13,561 bases of DNA from assembly GCA_964631965.1 (NCBI GenBank), contig CAZWAR010000078.1, positions 1 through 13,561 on the forward strand. Direction: 5' to 3'. The notes under the pieces were generated by a model. The model was not told where the DNA came from. It made no database searches and saw only the letters and a program-made list of their open reading frames with translations. The position numbers and the translations under genes are program-made. Source of the stretch: CAIQPS01 sp964631965. Its GTDB lineage: Bacteria > Actinomycetota > Thermoleophilia > RBG-16-64-13. Shown here piece by piece: positions 7,743 to 13,561 of the stretch; position 1 is the first letter of the stretch, and every line of letters starts with the position of its first letter.

Positions 7743-7748
7743 TAGAAT
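7743..7748 (+). promoter_or_regulatory. Candidate -10 box for the transhydroxylase gene
   Basis: TAGAAT differs from TATAAT at one base. Transcription would start near 7755, giving a leader of about 60 nt before the ATG at 7815. The -35 region at 16-18 bp has no TTGACA-like hexamer. A short inverted repeat (CTACCG GGG CGGTAG, 7731-7745) runs into the -10 box. Strength is moderate at best. Confidence 0.4.
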
Positions 7749-7752
7749 CGCG

Positions 7753-7766
7753 AGTGAGCGCTCACT
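7753..7766. promoter_or_regulatory. Palindromic operator, TetR-family type
   Basis: AGTGAGCGCTCACT is a perfect 14-bp palindrome starting 4 bp after the candidate -10 box and covering the predicted transcription start. One mismatch out, C7751 and G7768 also pair, extending it to 18 bp. The repeated GTGA half-site and position match operators of TetR/AcrR-family repressors, which block polymerase and release when a small ligand binds. The regulator is not encoded in the window. It could control the transhydroxylase gene in response to its aromatic substrate; that is inference. Confidence 0.55.
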
Positions 7767-7814
7767 TGGTGGGGCGCCGTGTCGTCTTGCCGGTTGCGGG
7801 GGAGGTCGGATCGC

Positions 7815-10493
7815 ATGGAGAAGGCTTCGGGGGAGGTCAAGCGCCTCACGACGTGCACCAACGGGGGGCCACTGTTCGTTGACGTCGAGGACGGCCGGAT
7901 CGTCCGCATGACCCCGATCGAGTTCGACGACACCGACGCACCTTCGTGGTCGATTGAGGCGCGGGGCCGGATCTTCGCCCCGCCGCGCCGCACCACCGGT
8001 TCTCCCTATACGATCGGGTACCGTTCTCTGGTCTACTCCCCCAAGCGGATCCTCACCCCGCTCAAGCGAGTGGATTTCGATCCCAACGGGTCTGCCGGCT
8101 CTACAGGGCCGCACGGCCGTAACCCCCAGAACAGGGGCGTTTCCGGGTACGAGCCGATCTCCTGGGACGAAGCACTCGACATCGTCGCGGGCGAGATCAA
8201 ACGGGTCAAGCGGGAACATGGACCCGGTGCCATCCTCAGCACCCCCAGTTCCCATCACATGTGGGGCAACATCGGCTACCGGCACAGCACGTACTTCCGC
8301 TTCATGAACCTGGTTGGCTTCACCTACGGCGAGCACAACCCGGACTCGTGGGAGGGCTGGCACTGGGGCGCCACCCATATGTGGGGCCAGAGTCACCGCT
8401 TGGGCCTGCCCGAGCAGTACGATCTGCTCGAGGACGCGCTCGAGAACGTGGAGATGATCGTGTTCTGGTCGGCCGACCCCGAGGCCACCTGCGGCGGCAT
8501 CTACGCCGCCTTCGAGAGCACGCCCCGCCGGCAGTGGCTCAAGGATCTCGGCGTGAGAATGATCGCGATCGATCCCTTCTTCAACCACACCGCCGGACTC
8601 ATCGCCGACAAATGGATCGCCCCCCGCCCGGGGACCGACGTCGCCCTCGCTCTGGCCATCGCCTACGTGTGGCTCACCGAAGGGACGTACGACAAGGAGT
8701 ACGTGGCCTCCCGGACGGTGGGGTTCGCCGAGTGGAAGGAATACGTGCTGGGTGCCGGGGCGGCCACGGCGCTCGCCGGGGCCGCCGCCGGCGCCTGGGG
8801 CGCGGGCGACGCCTTCCCCAAGACCCCGGACTGGGCCGAGACTGAATCGGGAGTGCCTGCCCGCGAGATCCGGGCGTTGGCCCGCGAGTGGGCGGCAAAA
8901 AGGACGATGGTCGCTCCCGGAAGCAACCACGGCATGGGTGGAGCCTGCCGCTCCGCCACCGGCAACGAGTGGACCCGGGCCATCGTGGCCCTGGCGGCCA
9001 TGCAGGGCATGGGCAAACCCGGCAGCAACATCTGGGCCACCACAACGGGCAGCCCCGTCGACACCACGTTCGTCATGGACGGCTATGCCGAGGGTGGCAT
9101 CTCCGGCGACGTGGACAACTCCGCCGCCGGCTTTCGTTGGGTCTACCGCATGTTCCCGCAGGGCGGCGCCACCCGCACCGCCCACCACTCCACGGAAGGC
9201 CAGACCGTCGACCGCCTCCGCATCCCCGAAGCCATGATGGGTGAGCGCCTCGAGTGGCGGGGCAAGGGCTTCTGCGGCAGCTCCATCGAGAGCCAGTTCA
9301 AGCTCTACAAGTATCCGGCCTCGGGCTACTCGCCCGTGGCCATGTATTACCGCTATGGCGGCTCCTACCTGGGCACCATGACCGAGAGCAACCGCTTCGC
9401 CCGGGCCTACCGGGAGGGCACGGTGGAGTTCGTGGTGAACCAGAACGTGTGGTTCGAGGGAGAGACCAAGTTTGCCGACATCGTCCTTCCCGCCTGCACG
9501 AACCTGGAGCGCTGGGATATCGCCGAGTGGGCCAACTGTTCGGGCTACATCCCCGACTCCTACGGCATGTGCAACCATCGGGTAGTGATGTTGCAGCACA
9601 AGTGCATCGAGCCTCTCGGCGAGTCGAAGTCCGATTACGAGATCTTCGCGGAGCTGTCGAAGCGCTTGGGTCTGTGGGAGATCTTCACCGCCGGCGGCAA
9701 GACCGAGTACGACTGGGTGAAGCAGTCGTTCTACGCCTCGGACCTACCGCAGGTCATAAGCTGGGAGGAGTTCGAGAAGAAGGGCTACTACGTGGTACCG
9801 CCCCGCCCAGATGACCACCGTTCGACCCCGGCCTTCCGCTGGTTCGCCGAAGACCGGAAGCGCGACACCCCGGACTGGGGCCCCCATCCGGCCGACCAGG
9901 TGGAACTGAGAGGTCTGCAGACGTCCACCGGCAAGATCGAGTTCGTCTCCAGCAGTCTTACCCGCTTCGAGAAGACCGACGTGGTCGACCCGGAGCGCCC
10001 GCCCCTCGGCCCGCAGTACATCCCGAGCTGGGAGGGCCACCGCACGGGGGATCTTACGGGGAAGTACCCGCTCCAGATGATCTCGCCTCATCCTCGCTTC
10101 TCCTTCCACACCATGGGAGATGGGAAGGAGAGCTGGATGAACGAGGTGAAGGACCACCGGGTACTCCACGACGACGGCCACTACTACTGGATCATGCGCC
10201 TCAACCCGGGTGATGCAGCCGCCCGCGGCGTCGCCGACGGCGACCTCATCCGGGCCTTCAACGGACGAGGATCCGTGGTTCTCTCGGCGCAGGTGACCGA
10301 GCGCGTGCGTCCCGGGGTGGTCCACTCCTACGAGAGTTGCTCCGACTACCTGCCCCTGGGAGAGCCCGGTCGCTCCACCGACCGTGCCGGCTGTGTGAAC
10401 ACCCTGACGTCCAAGCGCTATATCACGCCGACGTCCACAGCCATGGCGCCGAACTCCTGCCTCGTACAGGTGGAGAAATGGACTGCGGCGTGA
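7815..10493 (+). CDS. athL: Molybdopterin transhydroxylase-like enzyme, alpha-subunit type
   Basis: DMSO-reductase-family molybdenum enzyme of 892 residues, closely resembling the large subunit of pyrogallol-phloroglucinol transhydroxylase (about 875 residues in Pelobacter acidigallici, recalled from memory). Shared blocks include APSWSIEARG (42-51), STPSSHHMWGN (142-152), GYRHSTYFRFMN (154-165) and NPDSWEGWHWG (175-185). Ser178 corresponds to the Mo-ligand Ser175, with His147, Asp177 and Tyr424 matching His144, Asp174 and Tyr404. There is no N-terminal iron-sulfur motif and no Tat signal, so it should be cytoplasmic, as in the family. ATG 7815 is chosen for GGGGGAGG 9 nt upstream. Two oddities: Met374 where the Pelobacter enzyme has Trp354, and an Ala/Gly-rich insertion at about 313-333. 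No beta subunit is nearby. The reaction is probably hydroxyl transfer or dehydroxylation of a polyphenol; exact substrate unknown. Confidence 0.88.
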   Translation: MEKASGEVKRLTTCTNGGPLFVDVEDGRIVRMTPIEFDDTDAPSWSIEARGRIFAPPRRTTGSPYTIGYRSLVYSPKRILTPLKRVDFDPNGSAGSTGPHGRNPQNRGVSGYEPISWDEALDIVAGEIKRVKREHGPGAILSTPSSHHMWGNIGYRHSTYFRFMNLVGFTYGEHNPDSWEGWHWGATHMWGQSHRLGLPEQYDLLEDALENVEMIVFWSADPEATCGGIYAAFESTPRRQWLKDLGVRMIAIDPFFNHTAGLIADKWIAPRPGTDVALALAIAYVWLTEGTYDKEYVASRTVGFAEWKEYVLGAGAATALAGAAAGAWGAGDAFPKTPDWAETESGVPAREIRALAREWAAKRTMVAPGSNHGMGGACRSATGNEWTRAIVALAAMQGMGKPGSNIWATTTGSPVDTTFVMDGYAEGGISGDVDNSAAGFRWVYRMFPQGGATRTAHHSTEGQTVDRLRIPEAMMGERLEWRGKGFCGSSIESQFKLYKYPASGYSPVAMYYRYGGSYLGTMTESNRFARAYREGTVEFVVNQNVWFEGETKFADIVLPACTNLERWDIAEWANCSGYIPDSYGMCNHRVVMLQHKCIEPLGESKSDYEIFAELSKRLGLWEIFTAGGKTEYDWVKQSFYASDLPQVISWEEFEKKGYYVVPPRPDDHRSTPAFRWFAEDRKRDTPDWGPHPADQVELRGLQTSTGKIEFVSSSLTRFEKTDVVDPERPPLGPQYIPSWEGHRTGDLTGKYPLQMISPHPRFSFHTMGDGKESWMNEVKDHRVLHDDGHYYWIMRLNPGDAAARGVADGDLIRAFNGRGSVVLSAQVTERVRPGVVHSYESCSDYLPLGEPGRSTDRAGCVNTLTSKRYITPTSTAMAPNSCLVQVEKWTAA

Positions 10494-10498
10494 GGCGA

Positions 10499-10524
10499 GG
10501 CCCCGCCGCCATACCGCCGGGGTC
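10499..10524 (+). terminator. Hairpin after the transhydroxylase gene
   Basis: GGCCCCG pairs with CGGGGTC (one G-T wobble) around a 12-nt loop, starting 6 bp past the stop codon. No U tract follows, so termination would be factor-dependent or incomplete. Confidence 0.3.
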
Positions 10525-10584
10525 GGCAGTTCGGTTCGGGCGCCGGGCGCGGCATGGCGCGCAGATGGCATGCGGATCGCATCC

Positions 10585-10617
10585 GGGCGGCGCGCGGGCG
10601 GCGCGCGGGCGGCGCGC
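10585..10617. repeat. Three tandem copies of an 11-bp GC-rich unit
   Basis: GGGCGGCGCGC is repeated three times without mismatch and then continues with GG. The unit is pure G/C. It is probably simple slippage sequence, though a protein site at one-turn spacing cannot be excluded. Confidence 0.85.
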
Positions 10618-10695
10618 GGACGGTGTCCCGCCGCCGGCGGGCGAGGCAAGAAATGAGCATGATGATGATGTTTCCCGACGGCGGGATGACTTCGA

Positions 10696-10725
10696 AAACG
10701 GTATCGGGGATTCCCGATACCGTTT
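10696..10725. repeat. Perfect 13-bp inverted repeat with 4-nt loop
   Basis: The arms AAACGGTATCGGG and CCCGATACCGTTT are exact reverse complements around GATT. The flanking bases do not continue the symmetry. It sits 82 bp before the amidohydrolase ATG. It may be an operator, a REP-like element, or a bidirectional terminator; the T/A stretch at the arm ends is only three long, so a classical terminator is doubtful. Confidence 0.85.
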
Positions 10726-10806
10726 CCGGGGCCAAAAAACACGGTCATCACATAGACAACACACGGATAGGTCAAGGCCACAATCGCAGCGTGCGGGAGG
10801 AGACAG

Positions 10807-11832
10807 ATGAAGAAGATCGACCTCGAAGTTCATTTCGCCACACAGGGCTGGGTGGACGCCCTGACCAGCAACCCCGGCTATCCCAAGCTGGCCAGCGATC
10901 CGGTGAGCGGTAACCGTCGCCTGTACTACCAAGCGGACGCCGCCGAACCCTATCCGGACGCCCTGCTCGAGAAGCTGCTCAATATCGGCGAGGGTCGCAT
11001 CGCCGCAATGGATGCCGCCGGCATTGACGTGGCGGTGTTGTCGCTCACCGCCCCCGGCGTCGAGCAGCTCGAGCCGGAGTGGGGCACGCGTCTCGCCCGG
11101 GAGGCCAACGACGAGCTGGCCGCCGCCATCGCCAAGTATCCCGGCCGGTTCATCGGCTACGCCGCCCTCTCTCCGAAGGATCCGGAAGGGGCCTGCAAGG
11201 AGTTGGAGCGCTGCGTCAAAGAGCTCGGGTTCAAAGGCTGGAAGACGCACTGCAACTACGGCGATTCCTACCCCGACGAGAAGCGGTACTGGCCGGTGTT
11301 CGCCAAGTGCGCCGAGCTGGACGTGCCTGTGTACCTGCACCCCACAGTCCCCATGATCAAGGATTTCTGGACCTATGGGTTGGCTCTCGCCGGGCCGTCC
11401 TTCGGGTTCGGGGCCGACGTGTCGTTGGCGATGTTCCGGCTGGTGTTGAGCGGCATCTTCGACGCCTATCCCAATCTGAAGTTGGCCTTGGGTCACTACG
11501 GAGAAGGCCTGCCCTTCATCCTCGACCGGGTGGATTTCGCCGCCAACTTCGCCCATGTGGCGTCCGACTCCGGGGCATTTGTGCCTCTCAAGCGGAAGCC
11601 CAGCGAGTACCTGCGAGAGAACATGTGGGTGTCCACCAGCTGCAACTACCTGCCCGGCGCCTTCACCTGCTCCTGGAACGACCTGGGCAACGAGCATGTG
11701 GTGCTCGGCACCGACTACCCGTACGGAAAGATGGAGGAGTGTCTCGCCTTCCTGGAAGGCCGGGGCCTCACTGATGCCGAGAAGGAGATGCTTTACGAGA
11801 AGAACGCGGCCGCGCTGGGGGTGAAACTGTGA
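10807..11832 (+). CDS. Amidohydrolase-family decarboxylase, gamma-resorcylate decarboxylase-like
   Basis: Metal-dependent TIM-barrel protein of 341 residues in the ACMSD/amidohydrolase-2 family, whose members remove CO2 from hydroxylated aromatic acids without oxygen. All expected metal and active-site positions are present: Glu7 and His9 in LEVHF, His178 in VYLHP, His230 in ALGHYGEGLP, Asp303 in GTDYPYG. Spacing parallels gamma-resorcylate decarboxylase (Glu8, His10, His164, His218, Asp287, recalled). Other shared stretches are VLSLTAPGVEQ, AREANDELA, YAALSPKDPEGA and ERCVKELGFKG. ATG 10807 has GGGAGGAG 4 nt upstream. The stop overlaps the next gene as GTGA, so the two are coupled. Near the transhydroxylase, a role feeding a decarboxylated polyphenol into it is attractive; a hydrolytic role is the main alternative. 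Confidence 0.85.
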   Translation: MKKIDLEVHFATQGWVDALTSNPGYPKLASDPVSGNRRLYYQADAAEPYPDALLEKLLNIGEGRIAAMDAAGIDVAVLSLTAPGVEQLEPEWGTRLAREANDELAAAIAKYPGRFIGYAALSPKDPEGACKELERCVKELGFKGWKTHCNYGDSYPDEKRYWPVFAKCAELDVPVYLHPTVPMIKDFWTYGLALAGPSFGFGADVSLAMFRLVLSGIFDAYPNLKLALGHYGEGLPFILDRVDFAANFAHVASDSGAFVPLKRKPSEYLRENMWVSTSCNYLPGAFTCSWNDLGNEHVVLGTDYPYGKMEECLAFLEGRGLTDAEKEMLYEKNAAALGVKL

Positions 11833-12624
11833 AACGCACTCGCGTCTCTCTGCTGGACGGTGGCTCCATGGCCATCGACGGCTACAAGGTCTATTGGAAC
11901 CGGGGACCGGGCGGCGACATCCGCTTCCCGGTGTATTCGGTGCTCATCGACCACGAGGACGGCCTCTTCATCTACGACACCGGCTTCGACCTCGAGCACA
12001 TGACCGAGCACGTGCCCCAGGACCAGGCCATCCAGTCGCCCGAGCAGACCCTCCCGGCACAGCTGGCCAAGCTGGGACTGAAGCAGGAGGACGTGACACA
12101 CGTGCTCAGCTCGCACCTGCACATCGACCACGCCGGGGGTCACAAGCACTTCCCCCAGGCGACGGTGGTGTGCCACGAGGATGAGTACGCCCAGGCCTCG
12201 AATCCGCCCCTCTTCGAGCGGCTGAGCTACTCCGACCTGACATACGACCCGGTCCTCACCGCCAAGCGAGACAGGGCCGAGATCGCGTCGGGTGCGTGGG
12301 AGCCCACGTATGAGTTCGTGCGCGGCGACGTCGAGGTGGCCAAGGGTGTATGGCTCTTCGAGACTCCCGGCCATTCCGCCGGCCACTACAGCNNNNNNNN
12401 NNCTCGAGGGTCGTCGCCCGATGCTCTTCTGCGGCGACGTGGCCATGACCCCGCGAAACCTTGAACTGCTCTGCCTGGGCAGCTTCCACCTCGATCCCAC
12501 GCGCGCGCTGGCTTCGCTGCAGCGCGTCATCGCCTTGGCGGAGGCGCACGACGCCGAGATCTTCTGCTCGCACAGCATGCCCGACTTCGAAGGGTGGAAG
12601 AAGGCGCCGGACTGGTACGAGTAG
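11829..12624 (+). CDS. Metallo-beta-lactamase-fold hydrolase, AiiA lactonase-like, with assembly gap
   Basis: Two-metal hydrolase resembling N-acyl-homoserine lactonases of the AiiA type. Metal ligands: His96, His98, Asp100 and His101 in SSHLHIDHAGG, His182 in ETPGHSAGH, then after the gap Asp in FCGDVA and His in IFCSHSMPD. GTG 11829 overlaps the preceding stop by 4 nt, with GGGGG about 7 nt upstream. Ten Ns at 12393-12402 break the frame: the part before them and the part from 12403 are one base out of register. AiiA alignment expects about four residues here, so the true gap is probably 12 bp (or 9) and the gene intact, about 265 residues. The C-terminus (LDPTRALASLQRV, APDWYE) ends as in the family. 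Given its coupling to the decarboxylase, it more likely opens a lactone or ring intermediate than quenches a signal, but both remain possible. Confidence 0.83.
12393..12402. other. Assembly gap (10 Ns) inside the lactonase-like gene
   Basis: Exactly ten Ns, a typical scaffold-join placeholder. Flanking protein sequence is continuous with the family if the gap is a multiple of three, so this is not evidence of a real frameshift. Confidence 0.95.
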
Positions 12625-12664
12625 ACGTCTGGCCGATACGAGCAGGCGACCGACCGGAACCGAG

Positions 12665-12670
12665 TACAAT
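12665..12670 (+). promoter_or_regulatory. Candidate -10 box of the HAD gene, possibly leaderless
   Basis: TACAAT (one mismatch to TATAAT) ends 6 nt before the GTG start at 12677, a spacing that would place transcription start at the start codon. No clear -35 box is seen. Low confidence. Confidence 0.35.
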
Positions 12671-12676
12671 GGGGCG

Positions 12677-13225
12677 GTGCGACCCGACGGCCTCATCTTC
12701 GACCTCGACGGCACCCTCTGGGATGCCGCCGCCGCCTCGACCTTTGGGTGGAACTTGGTGCTGGAGGAGATGGACCTGCCGCACCGGGTGACCGACGACG
12801 GTATCCGCTCGGTGTCCGGCAGGCCGTTCCCGGAATGCGTCAGGACCCTGCTTCCTGATCTGTCGCCGTGGCCGGCCGCCCTTCAGAAGCGTTTGGAGGC
12901 CGGCGAGCGCACGGGTATCGAGTGGATGGCCGGGGACCTTTATCCGGGTGTGGCCGAAGGGCTGGTTCGACTGGCCGCACAGTACCCGCTGTTCCTGGTG
13001 AGCAACTGCCCCGGATGGTACCTGGATGAGTTCTTCCGCCATACCGGTCTGCGGGAGTTGTTCAGGGCATGGGACTGCTGGGGACTCTCGGGGATCGCAA
13101 AATCGGGCATGCTTCTGAATCTGGCGGAGACTCACCGCTTGGAGCGAGCGGTCTACGTAGGCGACACCGAGGGAGACCGCAGCGCGACGGCGCGAGCAGA
13201 AGGAGCCGTTGGTCTACGCGATTGA
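12677..13225 (+). CDS. HAD-family phosphatase, C-terminus displaced by an insert
   Basis: Phosphoglycolate-phosphatase-like HAD hydrolase. Motif I FDLDGTLWD gives nucleophile Asp9 and Asp11; motif II is FLVSNC; motif III Lys is in GIAKSG; motif IV is YVGDTEGDR. GTG 12677 is chosen because upstream sequence in frame overlaps the lactonase gene and is not conserved in kind. After GDRSATARA the frame reads into EGAVGLRD and stops at 13225, where the family normally continues with a short strand and YGFG loop. That missing end is found past the second N run (13320-13430). The intact gene would therefore span about 12677-13430 minus roughly 120 bp. The substrate is unknown, and a link to the aromatic genes is not shown. 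It is separated from the lactonase gene by 52 bp. Confidence 0.8.
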   Translation: MRPDGLIFDLDGTLWDAAAASTFGWNLVLEEMDLPHRVTDDGIRSVSGRPFPECVRTLLPDLSPWPAALQKRLEAGERTGIEWMAGDLYPGVAEGLVRLAAQYPLFLVSNCPGWYLDEFFRHTGLRELFRAWDCWGLSGIAKSGMLLNLAETHRLERAVYVGDTEGDRSATARAEGAVGLRD

Positions 13226-13318
13226 AGAGGCCGTCTATCATGTGACGGTCGGCAAGACCGACGCCCGCGGTGAGGCCCGGGTCTCGGGCAGGCATATCTC
13301 GGGGGAGGNNNNNNNNNN
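13200..13318. other. Unexplained insert plus 10-N gap inside the HAD gene
   Basis: About 109 bp of sequence and ten Ns (13309-13318) separate the two parts of the HAD gene. One forward frame is open throughout (AIEEAVYHVTVGKTDARGEA) and reads like real protein, but I do not recognise it. A misjoined contig end is the simplest explanation; a true insertion or strain variant is possible. Confidence 0.6.
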
Positions 13319-13319
13319 G

Positions 13320-13430
13320 GCCGGCATGGAATTCGCCTACGTCAGCTACGGGTTCGGCGGGCTGGAGAAGGTGCCCTTGTCATTCGCGGCGTTCACGGAC
13401 CTGGTGGAGCATTTCGAGTGGACGGCCTGA
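13320..13430 (+). pseudogene. Detached C-terminal fragment of the HAD phosphatase
   Basis: AGMEFAYVSYGFGGLEKVPL followed by SFAAFTDLVEHFEWTA and a stop is the expected end of a HAD phosphatase (strand after motif IV, YGFG loop, final helix). It has no start of its own and would join residues RSATARA of the upstream part directly. Read as part of the broken gene at 12677, not as a separate gene. Confidence 0.7.
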
Positions 13431-13476
13431 GCGGGCGGTGGCGCCCCCTGCGGGTCTGCTCACCGTAGGAGGTGGC

Positions 13477-13561
13477 TCAGTCGACTGCTTCCGGCAGTTC
13501 GGCGTGGAGCGTCGCCCGCAGCGCAATGGTCCTCGCCAGCTTCTCTCCCGCCCGGGCGGCC
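13477..13561 (-). CDS. C-terminal tail of an unidentified leftward gene
   Basis: A leftward frame open from the window edge ends at TGA 13477-13479 with EKLARTIALRATLHAELPEA and VD. Its amphipathic, Leu/Ala/Glu/Arg composition looks like a coding helix. It is only 27 codons, so the family cannot be named and the call is tentative. It converges on the HAD gene, leaving 46 bp between stops. Confidence 0.4.
   Translation of the reverse strand, partial: AARAGEKLARTIALRATLHAELPEAVD

Larger units (their letters stand above)
10494..10806. other. Intergenic region of 313 bp with repeats
   Basis: No gene is supported here. In order it holds a hairpin just after the transhydroxylase stop, a short ATGCG-GAT-CGCAT inverted repeat (10570-10582), three copies of an 11-bp GC-rich unit, a CCCGCC-GCC-GGCGGG hairpin (10627-10641), a GATGATGATG run near 10660, a perfect 13-bp inverted repeat, and finally the strong Shine-Dalgarno GGGAGGAG (10795-10802) of the amidohydrolase gene. 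Such density of structure suggests termination plus a separate promoter for the downstream pair. Confidence 0.7.

Noticed and set aside
7731..9599. Leftward open frame of 622 codons opposite the transhydroxylase gene
   Set aside because: Its translation is rich in Gly, His, Val and Pro with no domain. It is a shadow of the strongly supported gene caused by high third-position GC.
10585..10617. CRISPR-like short repeats
   Set aside because: Units are contiguous, only 11 bp and without spacers.
10423..11697. Leftward open frame of 424 codons opposite the decarboxylase gene
   Set aside because: Low-complexity composition and no motifs; the opposite strand carries a decarboxylase with all metal ligands.
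11829..12464. Lactonase-like gene ending at 12464 by reading through the Ns
   Set aside because: That end lacks the conserved Asp and His ligands, which appear in the other frame just after the gap.

Overview
The window looks like a piece of a GC-rich actinobacterial genome, probably from a metagenome assembly because two runs of exactly ten Ns interrupt genes. The actinobacterial placement rests on high GC with strong third-position GC, GTG/TTG starts, possible leaderless promoters (-10 box 6-7 nt before the start codon), a PHO box of 11-bp direct repeats, and a phosphoribosyltransferase/dienelactone-hydrolase pair that other actinobacteria carry fused. The molybdenum transhydroxylase-type enzyme suggests an anaerobic or facultative lifestyle. 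I cannot fix the class; Thermoleophilia- or Coriobacteriia-like lineages would fit.

Region 1 (1-5553) is a phosphate-response block. A PhoR-type histidine kinase (cut by the window edge) and a PhoP/PhoB-type regulator read leftward. Divergently, pstC-pstA-pstB-phoU read rightward. Between them lie three TTAAC repeats at exact 11-bp spacing, a likely PHO box. No pstS is present.

Region 2 (5564-7639) holds a leftward pair, a phosphoribosyltransferase overlapping an alpha/beta hydrolase. Facing away from it is a small lipoprotein with a cupredoxin fold whose copper-site Cys, His and Met positions are replaced.

Region 3 (7640-12624) is the most interesting part. A promoter-like -10 box abuts a perfect 14-bp palindrome of the kind TetR-family repressors bind. 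This precedes a large molybdopterin enzyme closely resembling the alpha subunit of pyrogallol-phloroglucinol transhydroxylase. After a 313-bp spacer with a perfect 13-bp inverted repeat and a GC-rich tandem repeat come two translationally coupled genes: an amidohydrolase of the gamma-resorcylate decarboxylase type and an AiiA-like metallo-beta-lactamase-fold hydrolase. Together they suggest a small pathway for hydroxylated aromatic acids (decarboxylation, hydroxyl transfer on the ring, then hydrolysis of a lactone or ring product). No iron-sulfur beta subunit is present.

Region 4 (12625-13561) holds a HAD phosphatase disrupted by an unexplained insert plus an assembly gap, and the tail of an unidentified leftward gene. 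No tRNA, rRNA, CRISPR array or insertion sequence was seen.
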